64,000 nt of DNA from Zea mays (GCF_902167145.1 NC_050097.1:233511034-233575033); one strand, 5' to 3'. Positions 47,771 to 58,838 are shown, counted from the first letter of the stretch. Numbers and translations are program-made. The notes: generated from the letters alone by a model not told the origin.

Positions 47771-50017
47771 TTCACCAAATTAATCTTTTATAAAATATCA
47801 TATGTGATATGTCTAAGATTAAGGATTCATAAGACGATAAAACACGTTATAACAATATTAAACCTTTTTAGCTTTTTAGAAAAGATATAAGTTATATATC
47901 TAAGGTTAATGCGCTACGAAACACGTTATTAATTTTAGAAGCGTTATGGAACGTATTACAATTCATTGTTAAACATTCACTTATGATAAACTAAGATATA
48001 AGTCTAAATAGGTTTTAGGTGAAAAGATCATTATTGTTAAACACCTATTTTATGAAAAGTTATGATATATGCCTTAAATGATCTTTTAGGTAAAAGACAA
48101 TGAACAAACAATTATATTTTATTTTTATTAGAAAGTACATGTCCTATATTCTTTATTAAGAAAGCTATATACAAAACAATATATAAACTAACATTTTAAT
48201 TATTATTAAAGAACATGAACACTAATTTCCTTAGTTTATTCTTTAGGAAAAACTAAGTGACATATATATAAATAATATGAACTAATTTTGAGTAAATGAT
48301 TAATTAAGCCTATATAACCAGTTGTGAACAAATATAAATCTAATTAACTAGGTTATGAGAGGACATAATTACTCTATTACTTATCTTTACCTTTAGTTTA
48401 GAAACATATGACCTAGATATTTAAAATGAATATTATATTCATTAATATATTATTAACTATTGTTTTAGTTATGACGGTGTGAGCACTTAATTAAGCCATT
48501 ATATTATTATTAGAAAAGTTATATGACATATTTCTATTGTAAAGCATATAATTATGGATATTTAAATATGAGACTAAATGGGTTTTATGTGAAGGGATAA
48601 TAAATGATTGTCATTCTATTAGGAAAACACTAAATCTATATTTGTTGAGAAAACTACATTCAAACCGATAGGTCATCATTTTAAAGATATGAACACCAAT
48701 TCTATCATTTTAGTATCTTTAGAAAACTCTAATCTTTCTGTTTTCTCCTTTCTTTTCTAAATAGAAATTATATGTATAACTAAAAATTGTTTATTTAATT
48801 CTTCTAACATTAATATTCTAAGAAGTACCAGTAAATTACTAAATGGGACTTTTTATAACGTATTCATGGTTATTATGACATAGATAAATACTTTACTAAT
48901 TCTAAGTAATTAAGTGCTATACTTATAAATACTTTTATTATGACTAGTAACATCGTGGCCTAGTATTTCTTCTATTTTTCTTATATCAATAAAATTATAC
49001 TTATACCAATACTAACCAATTATCGCTCTATACACTAAAGTGAAATCAAATATGTAAACGTTTCCTAGTATAAAAATCACTGATGTAGTGAATAGTGACT
49101 GTACTCATTTTTAAAATTATAAAATCATACACATATTCAAAGTATTGCTGCGGGGTTCGATTTTGGCTATATGTAAATATCGAAATCTCTAAAATCATAC
49201 ACGTGAATCGCCAAATCGCATCAATATTACAACAATAATTCACAAGATCCATAAATTAATTCAAAACATGATTTAGAAAATAAATTAACGGGTTGTCTTC
49301 AACCTTGTGTTCTCGCTCATGCGCAGGGATGAACGTCGACGAGCAGGAAGTGGTCGGCCGAGTAGGGAGCGGGACAGGGGGTTCGGCCGGGGAACGTGGA
49401 CGGTGAGTACGAACTCCGGCGAGTCTCCACGGGCGGCGGCGATGGCTCTAACGGCGAGGAGAGTGAGACAAAGATGGTGGCGAGCTCGGGTAGGGAGAGA
49501 GAAGCTCGGGGTGGAAGAGAGGAAGGGAGTCCTGGATTTTATAGGGAGGGAGAGAGGAGAGGAGAGGAGGGCGCGGGTGGGGCCCACACACGAGTGAGAG
49601 AGGGGGGGGGGGGTAATCAGGGGGTGGCGGTGGCTAGGGGAGGGAGCAGGGCGCGTGTGGCTTGCTTGGTGGGCCCCTAGTGGGCTTGAGGGTTAGGATT
49701 AGGGTTTAGTTAGTTTTTTTGCTTTTTTTAATTTTTTTAAATTCAAAATATATTTTTAAATAACCCTAAAATTCATAATAATTATACCAAAATTATTTAT
49801 AAATAAAATATTTATTTTTAGACTAATAATTATTATATTATTTATTTGGATTTTCATTCAAGAAGAAATGCTATTAAATATTCAAAATCACTTATGAGCA
49901 ATCAAAAATCATTCCGAATGTAAATAAATAACAAACATTTAAAAGAAAATTTATTACCGTAAATACCATTAATAACTAAATGTATTATTTTTATTTAATG
50001 ATTTTTATGGTGTTACA
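47771..50017 (-). mobile_element. Minus-strand LTR remnant next to the Tekay-like element
   Basis: AT-rich and gene-free up to about 49300. The right end on the minus strand starts TGTAACACCATAAAAATC, a typical LTR start. About 470 bp inside it is a minus-strand TATA box, CCTATAAAA at 49537-49545, followed by a GC-rich leader. The left end has no LTR terminus and was probably lost or displaced when the Tekay-like element came in. No gag or pol is seen. I rate it as a solo or partial LTR. Confidence 0.55.
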
Positions 50018-50259
50018 CTTCAGGGGCGGCTGTATGTTAGCCTCATTCCTTGAGAATGGCCATCACTGCTCCCTCAGTGATATCGGGCTGATCTACCTGA
50101 GTCTCATATGCTGAGTTATCATTCTCACCATCAAGATCAAGTTCACATTTAAATTTCCTTGAATTAGACTTCAAATACTCACTCATATCTTGCCTGATTT
50201 CTGCAATAGCTTTTGGACATTTCCCTATATCAGGATAACCTCCACAAAGGTGCCGCTTC

Positions 50260-50665
50260 CACTACAGGAAATCAATTAATTCCCGTCGGCCAGGAACCGA
50301 CGGGAATAAGCCTTAAACCGACGGGAATAAGTAATTCCCGTCGGTTTAAGGCTTATTTCCGTTGGTTGCTAGCCGACAGGTGTTAGATGTCGGGGATACG
50401 GTTATTCCCGTCGGCGGCTGACGGGAATAATTAATCCCCGTCGGCTAGTTAATGGCCGACGGGAGTTATGGCTAATTCCCGTCGGCCCGGTGAACCGACG
50501 GGCGTTATCAATTAATTCCCGTCGGCCCTACCAGCCGACGGGGATTAATAATTAATTCCCGTCAGCCCAGTCAGTCGACGGGAATTAACTGGGCCGATGG
50601 GAATTAATAGTTAATTCCCGTCGGCTATGGTCAAACCGATGGGGATTAACTGGGCCGACGGGAAT
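50260..50665. repeat. Left terminal and subterminal repeats of the CACTA element
   Basis: After the CACTACAGGAA end, about 20 copies of the 9-bp motif CCCGTCGGC or its complement appear, often paired head to head as AATTCCCGTCGGC..GCCGACGGGAATT. In CACTA elements such motifs are the binding sites of TNPA. Confidence 0.88.
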
Positions 50666-50941
50666 TAATCTATAATTCTGCAACAGCAACACCAAATTAG
50701 GTATTTCTCCACAGACAAACATATGACAAAATATATATATCATCCACATGAACATACATATCACAAAACATACACATCACAAACATATATATCATCCACA
50801 TGAACATACACATCGCAAACGCATTATAGGTTAAATCCGTCACATAACATACACAAACATTTCTGATACGAGTTAAGATCAAGTGTTTACACAAACATAA
50901 CGTCCAGGAGTTAAAAACATAACGAGCACGAGTTTAAGTGT

Positions 50942-53375
50942 TTAGAGATAACCACCACTTGGGTGGTTAGAGCTTTGACCACCGCCGCCACCACCACCAG
51001 GAGGAGGGAACGCGAAGAGCGAGTCAACAAATCCAGGCCCTACTGCTGGATCAGACCCACTACCACCCGCTTCAGGCGTAACCTATGCAAGTTAGCAAAT
51101 ATCAACACGTTAAATGCAAATATCAAAAAGTATACAAGTGTATAAATTAATCGAGAGTTATCAAATGTACCCTATCTCCAGGTGCAGGTATATGTGTCGG
51201 AGGGGTGGTGAACTGTGGTGGTGGAACTGGTGTGTTTGCAAATTGGCTCCATTGTGGTGGCGGTGGAAAATTTGTTGCCATGCCCTGTTGCTGCATTAAC
51301 TGTTAAACACATATGTGTTACTACTGAAGATGTTGTATTGAAATATAATAATTTAGAGTTCGGATTATGTGTACTCACTTGATACATCGCTTGATTATGA
51401 GCATTGCAAGCCTCCATAAATTCGCGTTGTTGTCTCATCTCTTCACGCATCCTCATAATCTCCAACTCCTGCTCGTTCGGTCGACGAGAGCATGAGCTAC
51501 GGGAAGATGAACCCGTCCTCTGAGATCTCACCGACGATGAGTCAATGAATCCGTCGAAGAGTGCGTATCTATAAGTGATTCAAAAAATGTTATTACTGCA
51601 TAATCAATTTAGTGTCAACCATATAATTTCATAAGTTAGAGCTTACCGTCCATGCGCTTTGCCACCACCACTTGCGTACACCACCGAGGGATCCACCGGT
51701 TCATGGCGCCAGTCGAAGTCAGGGCCATGGCGACGAACCATCTCCTCCCCATATGCCGCCTATACATCATTCACAACCTTACAAATGCAGGAATTTATAT
51801 ACTTTGAACGTTTGAACTTTTGAGCCAAAACTCACCAAGCGATCTGTGGCTGTCTGGCTGCAGAGCTGGTCAGGGTTGTTCGGGTCTGGTCCTTTGTGGC
51901 CCTCCTGGTAGACCTCAATGTCACTAGGCTTTTGGCCACTGGTAGCTTCCTGTATAAACAAAAAACATTCATAAGCAATCGGATTATTTGTTGATCGACA
52001 TAGAAAGATCAAACTTACCATTCTTTTAGCTTTTCGTATCATGTCGTCACCGCCAAACTTGTGGTTAGGATTGGTTCCTCGACATTGTCTGTGATGCGCT
52101 GACGCTTTCTGGAAGCCTTCGGAAGCCCAATATCGACACCAAGCATAGTACGCATCAGGCACGGGCGCCATCCATGGAACCATCACCTGCACACACACAA
52201 TGTTACATATTATATCAATCACAACAATAAATATAAAGGGTAAAACAAATTGAATACTAACCTCACGATATTGATCCTTAGTCAAATATATCTTTGAGGA
52301 CCCTTCCTTTTTATTCAAGGGGTCTGCTTCTTCCGGATGCTTTTGAAAATACAGGTTTGTAGCCTGAATTCTCGCATAGTATATGGCATCCTTCACCAGC
52401 TTCTTTGCATTGTTTTGCAAGACACGTTCAGCGTGCCCCATGTAATCCTCTCCGTCAGGCAACCGATATCGAAGCTACAACATAAAGAATACAAATACAA
52501 TGGTATAAGTCATAGATTTACAATATTAAGAAACATAACAAAAATAATAAAGAATTCATACCCAAAAGTCATTACGCACAAGTCCCTGTCTGTCGGTGTG
52601 GTTTCATTCCTTTTTAAACTTGTACTCATCCCAGGTACTGACGAGCACCTCATCCTCGGTATCACCGTTTGACACCTTCACTATACCAGGGTAGTGAAGG
52701 CGGCAAAGAGAACCCAACGTAAGGTTAACCTGAGTGTGGTGTCCCTTGCCGTCAAAGGACAGGTCCTCCCAATTCCTGCATTACACAAAAACATTAACAA
52801 TACACATAATAGTTATATTAGATAAGTTAATATATTACACTCACCGATCTCCATGTGGCATGATTAAAGTCCTATCAGCCTCTCGCTCTATCGCGTGACG
52901 AGGCTTTACTGAGTGGCTTTTTCTTGAGCGACGTGTGCGTGTCGCTGAAGAGCCTCCCGAGCCATCATCCATCGGGTTGTCAGCCGGTTCGCCTTGTTGG
53001 CCCCACTGGTCCCACGCCTGTTGCTGCTCTCTCTGGTGGTCCCACTGGTCCCATGACTGGTGATGCTGTGCGGCCTGGTCCCATGTCACGTGGTCCACCT
53101 CCTCATTGTGCTCCACCTCCTCATTGTGCTGCTCAGCCTCATTGTGCTGCTCCTCCTCAATGTGCTGCTCCTCAGTGTGCTGCTCATCCTGGTACATACA
53201 ACTCAAGATTTATTTGTAAATATGTAAACAAATTTATTTGTACAAGATATGTTACCTCATCTCCATGTACCGCGCTCAACAGCTCTCGACGTCTGCTGCT
53301 GCTCGAAGAACTGCCCTGAAAAAGGCCCAGGCCCTTGAACAACCCCTTCACTGACTTCTTTGATTTTGGCGACAT
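50942..53375 (-). pseudogene. TNPA-like gene (plant Transposase_24 family), about ten exons, one stop
   Basis: The ATG at 53375 (MSPKSKKSVKGLFKG) follows TTTTTTATGCAG. Exons, by GT..AG signs, are about 53375-53257, 53187-52847, 52776-52562, 52475-52271, 52188-52019, 51950-51836, 51761-51648, 51570-51381, 51293-51172 and 51082-50942. A Glu/His/Gln-rich region precedes the conserved blocks NWEDLSFDGKGHHTQVN, MVPWMAPVPDAYYAWCRYW and DPNNPDQLCSQTATDRL; a Gly/Pro-rich tail ends GGYL-stop. One in-frame TGA at 52604-52606 (KKE-stop-NHTDRQG) probably replaces a Trp. By analogy it binds the subterminal repeats. Confidence 0.75.
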
Positions 53376-53469
53376 CCTGCATAAAAAATAAGAAATTATT
53401 CATTAGTGCATCAAAAATGACATAATACTTAAAATATAAACAAATGAAATAACAAATGAAATAACGAAA

Positions 53470-55401
53470 CATAATTATGTGGAAGTCATGGCTCTTCAGT
53501 CCATTCATCTTCATTGTCTTCAAGTTCACCGATCTTCTAAAACCAGCGGCATAACCATCGGGGAATTTAATATCCTTCATCCACTTCATCACTTCTTTCC
53601 GTTGCTTAGATTTCAGACAATAGTCAGCTTTTGGTTTGCCTCCATTTTCTCTAAGCACTTGGGTTGGACGATCACATATCACTGCTAAGTCCATGCGTGC
53701 CTTGTCATTGTCTTTCGTTTTATCAGGGAAATCCATGCATGTATTTATGAGGGCTTGGCAAAAGTTACTCTCTTGATGCATGACATCGATGTTGTGCATC
53801 AAAATCAATGACTTAGCATAAGGAAGCTCCCACAAGCCACATATGTGAGTCCAGTTATGCTCCTCACCAAAACCTTGATACCTTTTCCCACTATCGTCTA
53901 GGACAAGTTTCATATGCTCTTCTGTAATTTCTATCCCACTACGTCGCTTGGGCGGTCCCTTCGTGACAATGGTGCCCTTCCTAAATTCCTTTCTCTGCCT
54001 TCTGAAGGGGTGATTGAAGGGTAGAAAACATCTATGGCAATCAAAGTAACATATCTTGCCACCAGCACTAAGACGAAAACAATCTGTATCTTTAGCACAA
54101 TAAGGACACGTCAATCTACCATGCACGCTCCATCTAGAGAAAATACCATACGCCATAAAATCATGAACCGAGAACAGATATGCAACACGAAGATTGAATT
54201 TCTGCTTCTTGAAGCAGTCATAGGCTTCCACACCTTGCCATAGCTTCTTTAACTCTTCAATCAGTGGTTGAAGCATCACATTGAGGCGTACGCCAGGATG
54301 CTCAAGCCCAGGTATAACAAGACATAGGAACATAAACTCATATTTCATGCAAAGAGTAGGTGGAAGGTTGTACGGTATGGCAATGACAGGCCAACATGAA
54401 TACGACGCAGCGGTCATATTGAACGGCGTGAAACCATCAGTTGCCAAGCCGATACGAACGTTTCTTGCATCGCTGGCAAAATCTGGATCAAATTTGTCAA
54501 GAGCCTTCCATGCATCACCATCTGACGGGTGCACCATTAACCCATCTTGTCTGTCCGTACAATCTTTATGCCACCTCATGTGCATAGCGGTCTTCCTCGA
54601 GAGAAACAAACGTTTCACTCTAGGAGTGAGAGGCATGTACCGAAGCTGTTTATGTGCAACCTTTGTCACCACCTTCTCCCCATCTTCATTTACAAGCTCC
54701 ACGTACCTCGACTTCCCACATTTTAAGCATTTCTGTTCTCTGCCATGTTCCTTCCAAAAAAGCATACAGTTGTCTTGGCAAACATCAATCTTCTCATACT
54801 CCATACCAAGACCTTCAAGCAATTTCTTGGACTAGTACATGTCTTTGGGCATCTTGTGACCCGTAGGAAGAACCTCGCTAATCAAATCCACAAGCTCCTT
54901 GTAACAATTAATTGAGAATGCAAACTTGGACTTGATTGACATCAGCCGGGTCACGAATTCCAGTACGGTCACGTCAGTGTGCCCGTGAAGAGGCTCTTCT
55001 GACGCTTTGAGTAGGTCGAAGAACTTCTGAACCTCCGGTGTAGGTGAATCATGATGATCTGGTGCCAGTTCAGGCTGCAGATCCTCAAGCATTTGGTCCA
55101 TCCTATCAACATCATCTTCACCGTCATCAACTTCTACTTCTGTTGCTCGTTCAACATCTTCACCATGGAGATACCAGACCTTATAGCCTGGCACGAAACC
55201 ATGCGAACACAGGTGTAGTGTGACCTGCCTCTTGGTGTGGCTCGTCATATTTCTACATTTATTGCATAGACACCTAATATTATCTATTTGTGACAAAGCA
55301 GCTGCATGGTCCAGAAACATCTGCGTCTTGGCAAACCATTCACTAGTGTGACACCCACCCTTCTTGAAACCTTCATACATCCAATCACGTCTATCACCCA
55401 T
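53470..55401 (-). pseudogene. TNP2-like CACTA transposase, C-terminally truncated
   Basis: The ATG at 55401 (MGDRRDWMYEGF) begins a transposase-associated domain with the CLCNKC cluster (about residues 3-80). An in-frame TAG at 54832-54834 interrupts just before SKKLLEGLGMEYEKIDVC. The Transposase_21/TNP2 core follows: LKCGKSRY, ATDGFTPFNMTAASYSCWPV, YNLPP, CPYCAKDT, HNIDVMHQES and LKSHDFHII. Similarity stops there, at about 53470; the usual further several hundred residues are absent and the TNPA-like gene starts 95 bp on. The open frame running on to 53257 is intron and TNPA sequence in the wrong frame. Confidence 0.85.
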
Positions 55402-55479
55402 TATTGCGGCTGTGTACGTAAAGAGTGTGTGTGAGACAATCACGTTTCTACACGTCACACGTATATACATCTATAGGTA

Positions 55480-55870
55480 AGTAGTAAAACTTTATATATA
55501 CATAAATAATTATATATACACATAAATAACATCAAATTAATCACACATGTGATATTAAATTAATAACATCAAATAACATCAAATTAACATCAAATTAATA
55601 ACATCAAATTATATATAAATAATTATATATACAATTAATAATTACATCAAATAATAACATCAAATTAACTAACATCAAATTAACATCAATTTATATATAC
55701 ATCAAATTAACATCAAATTAATAACATCAAATTATATATACATAAATAATTATATATACAATTACTAATTACCTAACATGAAGCCACACATGTGATATTA
55801 AATTAACTATAATCACACTCTAATCACATGTGTTATTAAATTAATACTAATCACATGAAAGTTAACTCCC
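55480..55870. repeat. AT-rich low-complexity region upstream of TNP2
   Basis: Repeated ACATCAAATTAATA and ATATATACATAAATAATT units without coding content; one isolated CCGTCGGCC/CCGACG pair at about 55868-55893. Confidence 0.7.
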
Positions 55871-55899
55871 GTCGGCCATAAAAAACCGACGAAAATAAA

Positions 55900-56330
55900 C
55901 ATGTACACACATAATTAACATTCACAATCCCATGCATTAACATGTACACACATAATTAACTCACGTGGGTGTCTTAGTCGGTTCGGAGATGCGGTCGGAG
56001 GCGTAGGCGGCGCTTGGGCGTGACGGCGGCGCTCGAGGAGGCAGCGACGACGCTCCGAGAGGCGGTGGCGGCGCTTGTGGGCGCGATGGGAGGCCCGGCG
56101 GCGATGTGGGCGGTGTGGGGCATGGCGGAGACGAGCGAGGGCGGGCACGGTGGCGGCGGACGGGCGGGCGCGTGGTGGGGACGGGCGGGCGCGGCCGGGA
56201 TGGCACGCCGGCGGGGAGGGGCGGCGGCGCGGTGGCGGTGAGAGGCGGCGGCGGCTAGGGCAGAGAGACAAGCGGCAGCGCGGCCAGGAAGAAAGGCAGG
56301 GAATGAGCCCGCGCGGGTTCGCCCGCGTGC
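55900..56330 (-). promoter_or_regulatory. GC-rich leader or promoter region of the CACTA genes
   Basis: Very GC-rich (CGGCGGCG runs) between the AT-rich block and the right subterminal repeats. Long frames on both strands are compositional. Its place between the element end and TNP2 fits a 5' untranslated exon and promoter, as known for Spm-type elements. Confidence 0.4.
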
Positions 56331-56334
56331 TCAT

Positions 56335-56575
56335 AAAAGGCTTATCCCCGTCGGCTTGCGATATGGCCGACGGGAGTTAAGTAATCCCCGTCGGCCTATG
56401 TTCTGGCTGACGGGAGTTAAGTTAACTCCCGTCGGCCTACGCTCTGGCCGACGGGAGTTACATTATGCTCGTCGGCTACGGTCTAGCCGACGGGAGTTAC
56501 ATTATCCTCGTCGGTTTTTTCCCTGGCCGACGGGAATTATTGTGGCCGACGGGAATCATTAGGATTCCTGTAGTG
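56335..56575. repeat. Right terminal and subterminal repeats of the CACTA element
   Basis: About ten CCCGTCGGC / GCCGACGGG motifs, mostly as GGCCGACGGGAGTTA..CTCGTCGGC pairs, ending in CCTGTAGTG at 56575. Confidence 0.88.
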
Positions 56576-56637
56576 TTCATTCTCCCTACTCCAACAAACA
56601 CTTGCTAGTTGCACAAAGTACATTGGAAGAGATCTTT

Positions 56638-57007
56638 TGTTATGGTCGCTAGATCGGTGAGGGATTGGAGAGGAGTATTGATGGGCAGGAACGTCGGCCG
56701 GAGGCCTCCGCCCACGGACGAACAAGAGGAGAGTTTCTCCCTTCTAATGTTTGCCCACTTTATTTCTCATCCATTGATTACATAAATAGGCCGGCTGACC
56801 GTCCCTATCTAGTTAGAGATCCTTATCTCCTTAAAACTCTCCTAAAAACTCTCAACAAACTTACTGATAACCTTCCTAGATAATCTCAACTAATCTCCTA
56901 AATAATCTCAACTAATCTTATCTCTGACTATCCTTATCTAATCCCCCTTGGAGGGCCCATGGCTACTGCTGCCGCAGTACCTCCGTGGACCTCCTTAGGC
57001 CCTGACA
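56638..57007 (-). mobile_element. Solo LTR, 370 bp, in the BED-finger exon
   Basis: TGTTATGGTCGC to GGCCCTGACA, with flanks TCTTT (56633-56637) and TCCTT (57008-57012), a 5-bp duplication with one change. The minus strand has CTATTTATG and AATAAAGTGG stretches. No internal region. Removing it and one flank copy restores the frame of the finger exon, so it is an insertion and not an intron. Confidence 0.75.
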
Positions 57008-57345
57008 TCCTTCTTCTCCAATTTTGACCAAAATGCATACTTCCATGCTCGATCCTTGGGCTTAGCTGGCCTTCTCAACGGGTCCTTGGATGGATCATAT
57101 GGAACACTTCGATTCCCTTGGCTTGCTGCCTGTATAATAAAGACGATGGCAGGGAGAGGAAGAGTGAGAGATGGCTTGAATGAACATGTTCCATTGAGCA
57201 GAGCAGAGGGTACAGACTACAGAGCGTGTAGGAGAGGCAGCAATCAAACACAAAAGGGAAGGAGCAGGGGAGAGAGGAAGGAGGATGGGGATTGGGGACA
57301 TACCTCAACATCAATAGGAAGAGGTGGATCACCAGCGGTAGCCAT

Positions 57346-57671
57346 ATCCGGCGAGCTGGCGGGCTGCGGTGCTCTACTGCTCAGCGAGTGCAGGGGCCAC
57401 GGGGCTCTGCTGTGTGGCTTGGGGGAGGGGGGTCTCTGCTACATGGCGGGGGTGGGGGCTCTGGTGGGCGCTGGTACTCCGACTGGCCGGTGGGCAGCGA
57501 CGCTCCGGCTGGCAGGTGGGTGACGGCGCTTTGGCTGGTCGGCGGCCGCGTACGTGCTCTGCACGTGCTGGCGGTTACTAGATAAACTGAACAGTAGGTT
57601 TAGGGTTTTACCCTTTATAACTGAGAAGACTGTGTGGGCTATTGGGATAATTTTTTACTTGGCCCAAATAA
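57346..57671 (-). other. GC-rich upstream region of the BED-finger gene
   Basis: Directly upstream of the ATG at 57345 in the gene's orientation. Rich in CTGGCGG-like words, giving chance plus-strand frames. It probably holds the promoter and 5' leader; no clear TATA box was found. Confidence 0.35.
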
Positions 57672-57807
57672 GTCGACTGACTTAACTGCACCGACTAGTC
57701 ATGACTACTCGTCGACTAGTCGACGAGTCGAGCGACTAGGAATAAAAGTCGAGTCGTCCATCCTGACTTCTCGACTAGTCGACTAGTCGCTCGACTTTAA
57801 AACATTG
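57672..57807. repeat. CGACTAGTCGAC palindrome array and putative hAT end
   Basis: Overlapping palindromes built from CGACTAGTCG and ACTCGTCGACTAGTCGACGA. The right border TTTAAAACATTG reads CAATGTTTTAAA on the minus strand, resembling hAT ends of the CA(A/G)TGTTTTAAA type. The next 8 bases, CTATGGAG, would be the target duplication; the partner is not in the window. Confidence 0.55.
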
Positions 57808-57942
57808 CTATGGAGGCATTTTAGTTTCTTCTAGATGTAAGCTACCATCAACAGTCTAATAAATAAAAAGAGCAACACTTGTTCTGCAAATTACTTCTTA
57901 TTGGTGGTTTTGTATATTAACTTATTTTATTTTTTTCCTTAG

Positions 57943-58000
57943 TTGATGGGACTGAAGGCTTGTCATGATCGTAATATCACCCACCGGGATATCAAACCTG
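57943..58000 (+). pseudogene. Protein-kinase-like gene fragment, catalytic-loop exon
   Basis: Acceptor TTTTTTCCTTAG precedes LMGLKACHDRNITHRDIKP, and GTAGAAATG follows as donor. HRDIKP is the catalytic loop of Ser/Thr kinases. The last G of the exon plus the next exon (58118) makes the Glu of HRDIKPEN. It resembles the kinase-like half of plant proteins that also carry a PP2C domain, from memory only. The exons upstream are absent; the hAT-like end lies 135 bp to the left. Confidence 0.65.
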
Positions 58001-58117
58001 GTAGAAATGATGTCACTGCCTATTTTTTCCTTGTTTTCTATACTTCTTGAATCCTTTTCTGTTGACAATTTCTATTAACTAGTCATGTTAACATTGCTTA
58101 TTTTTACGCCATGGAAG

Positions 58118-58205
58118 AGAACATGATCATTTGCTTTGAGGACATGGAGACTGGAAAGTGTCTAAGAGAGGTTCCATCTGAAGCAAAGCAGAATAAGCTG
58201 AACAT
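58118..58205 (+). pseudogene. Protein-kinase-like gene fragment, next exon
   Basis: Starts after CCATGGAAG and encodes ENMIICFEDMETGKCLREVP and SEAKQNKLN, ending AACAT/GTAGG. Frame and phase match the exon at 57943-58000 across a 117-nt intron. No further kinase exon (the DFG segment would be expected next) was found before 58838, so this is either the edge of a real gene cut by transposons or a captured fragment. Confidence 0.65.
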
Positions 58206-58838
58206 GTAGGATTCAAGTTCTTAAGTGTTTAATTTTTACATAGGAGTTTAATGATTATTGGTAGATAGCTATTGAAATATTAGTAATCTATTATTTGGTA
58301 GCTGACTTTATTTGCAGAGGCATTTTTGCAGCTGCTGAGCCAAATGTAAAAATTTTGTGAAACACCCAACACTGAGTGTGTTAGGTTAAGAGAATACATA
58401 TAAGAGCTGAACCCATATGTATTTCAGTCTAGCTCTGCATCTAACCTTAAGGATGCTGAACAAAAGTGTGTACTATAGCAGTAGGATTATGGCAGGGGTT
58501 ACCATCTAAAATAAGGAGCCCTATTTCCTAGGATAATTTGTTACCAAAGATAATTTGTCACCTTCCTATTTAATTGGTGCCTTACCAACTACCAATTGAT
58601 CAGGAAGGTTACTGGTTTAGTAGGAAAGCAAAGATTGTATTCTCAAGTGTCAAGTTATGTGATCAATCACTAATTGTGCATGGTGTAAGCGGCTAAGTGC
58701 CACGGTGAGATGAGGAAACTGCAGCAGAAACTGCAGTAGTTGATTCATTTCCCGCACTTATCCTTGACCAGACTGTTCGAACCACCCTTATGGAAAGGAA
58801 CCTATTCTTAAAAACTCGACCCGTGGGGGTAAGACAGC
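58206..58838. other. Unassigned sequence right of the kinase exons
   Basis: No convincing coding region. A splice-acceptor-like TTTATTTGCAG at about 58318 is followed by only a short open stretch. The last part, CTCGACCCGTGGGGGTAAG, looks like retrotransposon-derived sequence but I cannot place it. Confidence 0.4.

Larger units (their letters stand above)
50260..56575 (-). mobile_element. CACTA (Spm/En-type) DNA transposon, 6.3 kb
   Basis: Ends CACTACAGGAAATC (50260) and, on the other strand, CACTACAGGAATCC (56575), with a perfect 3-bp duplication TTC (50257-50259, 56576-56578). Subterminal zones hold many CCCGTCGGC / GCCGACGGG motifs. It carries a TNP2-like transposase and a TNPA-like gene, both on the minus strand. 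TNP2 is truncated, so cutting would depend on another element, but both ends look usable. Confidence 0.93.
50043..57345 (-). pseudogene. BED zinc-finger gene (hAT transposase N-terminus), split by two insertions
   Basis: Exon 1 (57345-57304) is MATAGDPPLPIDVE, ending GAG/GTATG. An intron to 57130 ends TTATACAG. Exon 2 begins at 57129 with AASQGNRSVPYDPSKDP and WKYAFWSKLEKKD. It is broken at 57008 by a solo LTR, resumes at 56632 with the finger cysteines (FQCTLCN, a TAG, then QVFVGVGRMK), is broken again by the CACTA element, and resumes at 50259 with RHLCGGYPDIGKCPKAI and EIRQDMSEYLKSNSRKF. The frame joins exactly at both sites when one target duplication is removed. A TGA lies at 50043-50045. 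Such fingers bind transposon ends. Confidence 0.72.
50018..57807 (-). mobile_element. Degraded hAT-type transposon interrupted by a solo LTR and a CACTA element
   Basis: The proposed 5' end on the minus strand is CAATGTTTTAAAGTCGAG at 57807, followed by an array of CGACTAGTCGAC palindromes (57672-57798). The gene inside encodes a BED finger as found at the N terminus of hAT transposases. The far end is missing; an LTR remnant abuts at 50017. No transposase core (hAT dimerisation region) is in the window, and a host BED-finger gene is an alternative. Confidence 0.5.

Noticed and set aside
53257..53469. C-terminal extension of the TNP2 frame past 53470.
   Set aside because: The translation turns into intron-like Phe/Tyr/Ile-rich sequence and then overlaps TNPA exon 1 in another frame.
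55915..56380. Arg/Pro-rich open frames in the CACTA element.
   Set aside because: CGG-rich leader composition; open on both strands, no domain and no splice link to TNP2 that I could establish.
57056..57585. Plus-strand frame of 155 codons.
   Set aside because: It runs antisense through the spliced BED-finger exons, whose frame and splice sites are well supported.
58318..58363. Possible third kinase exon after TTTATTTGCAG.
   Set aside because: It is in phase but its short translation does not resemble the DFG segment expected after the catalytic loop exon.
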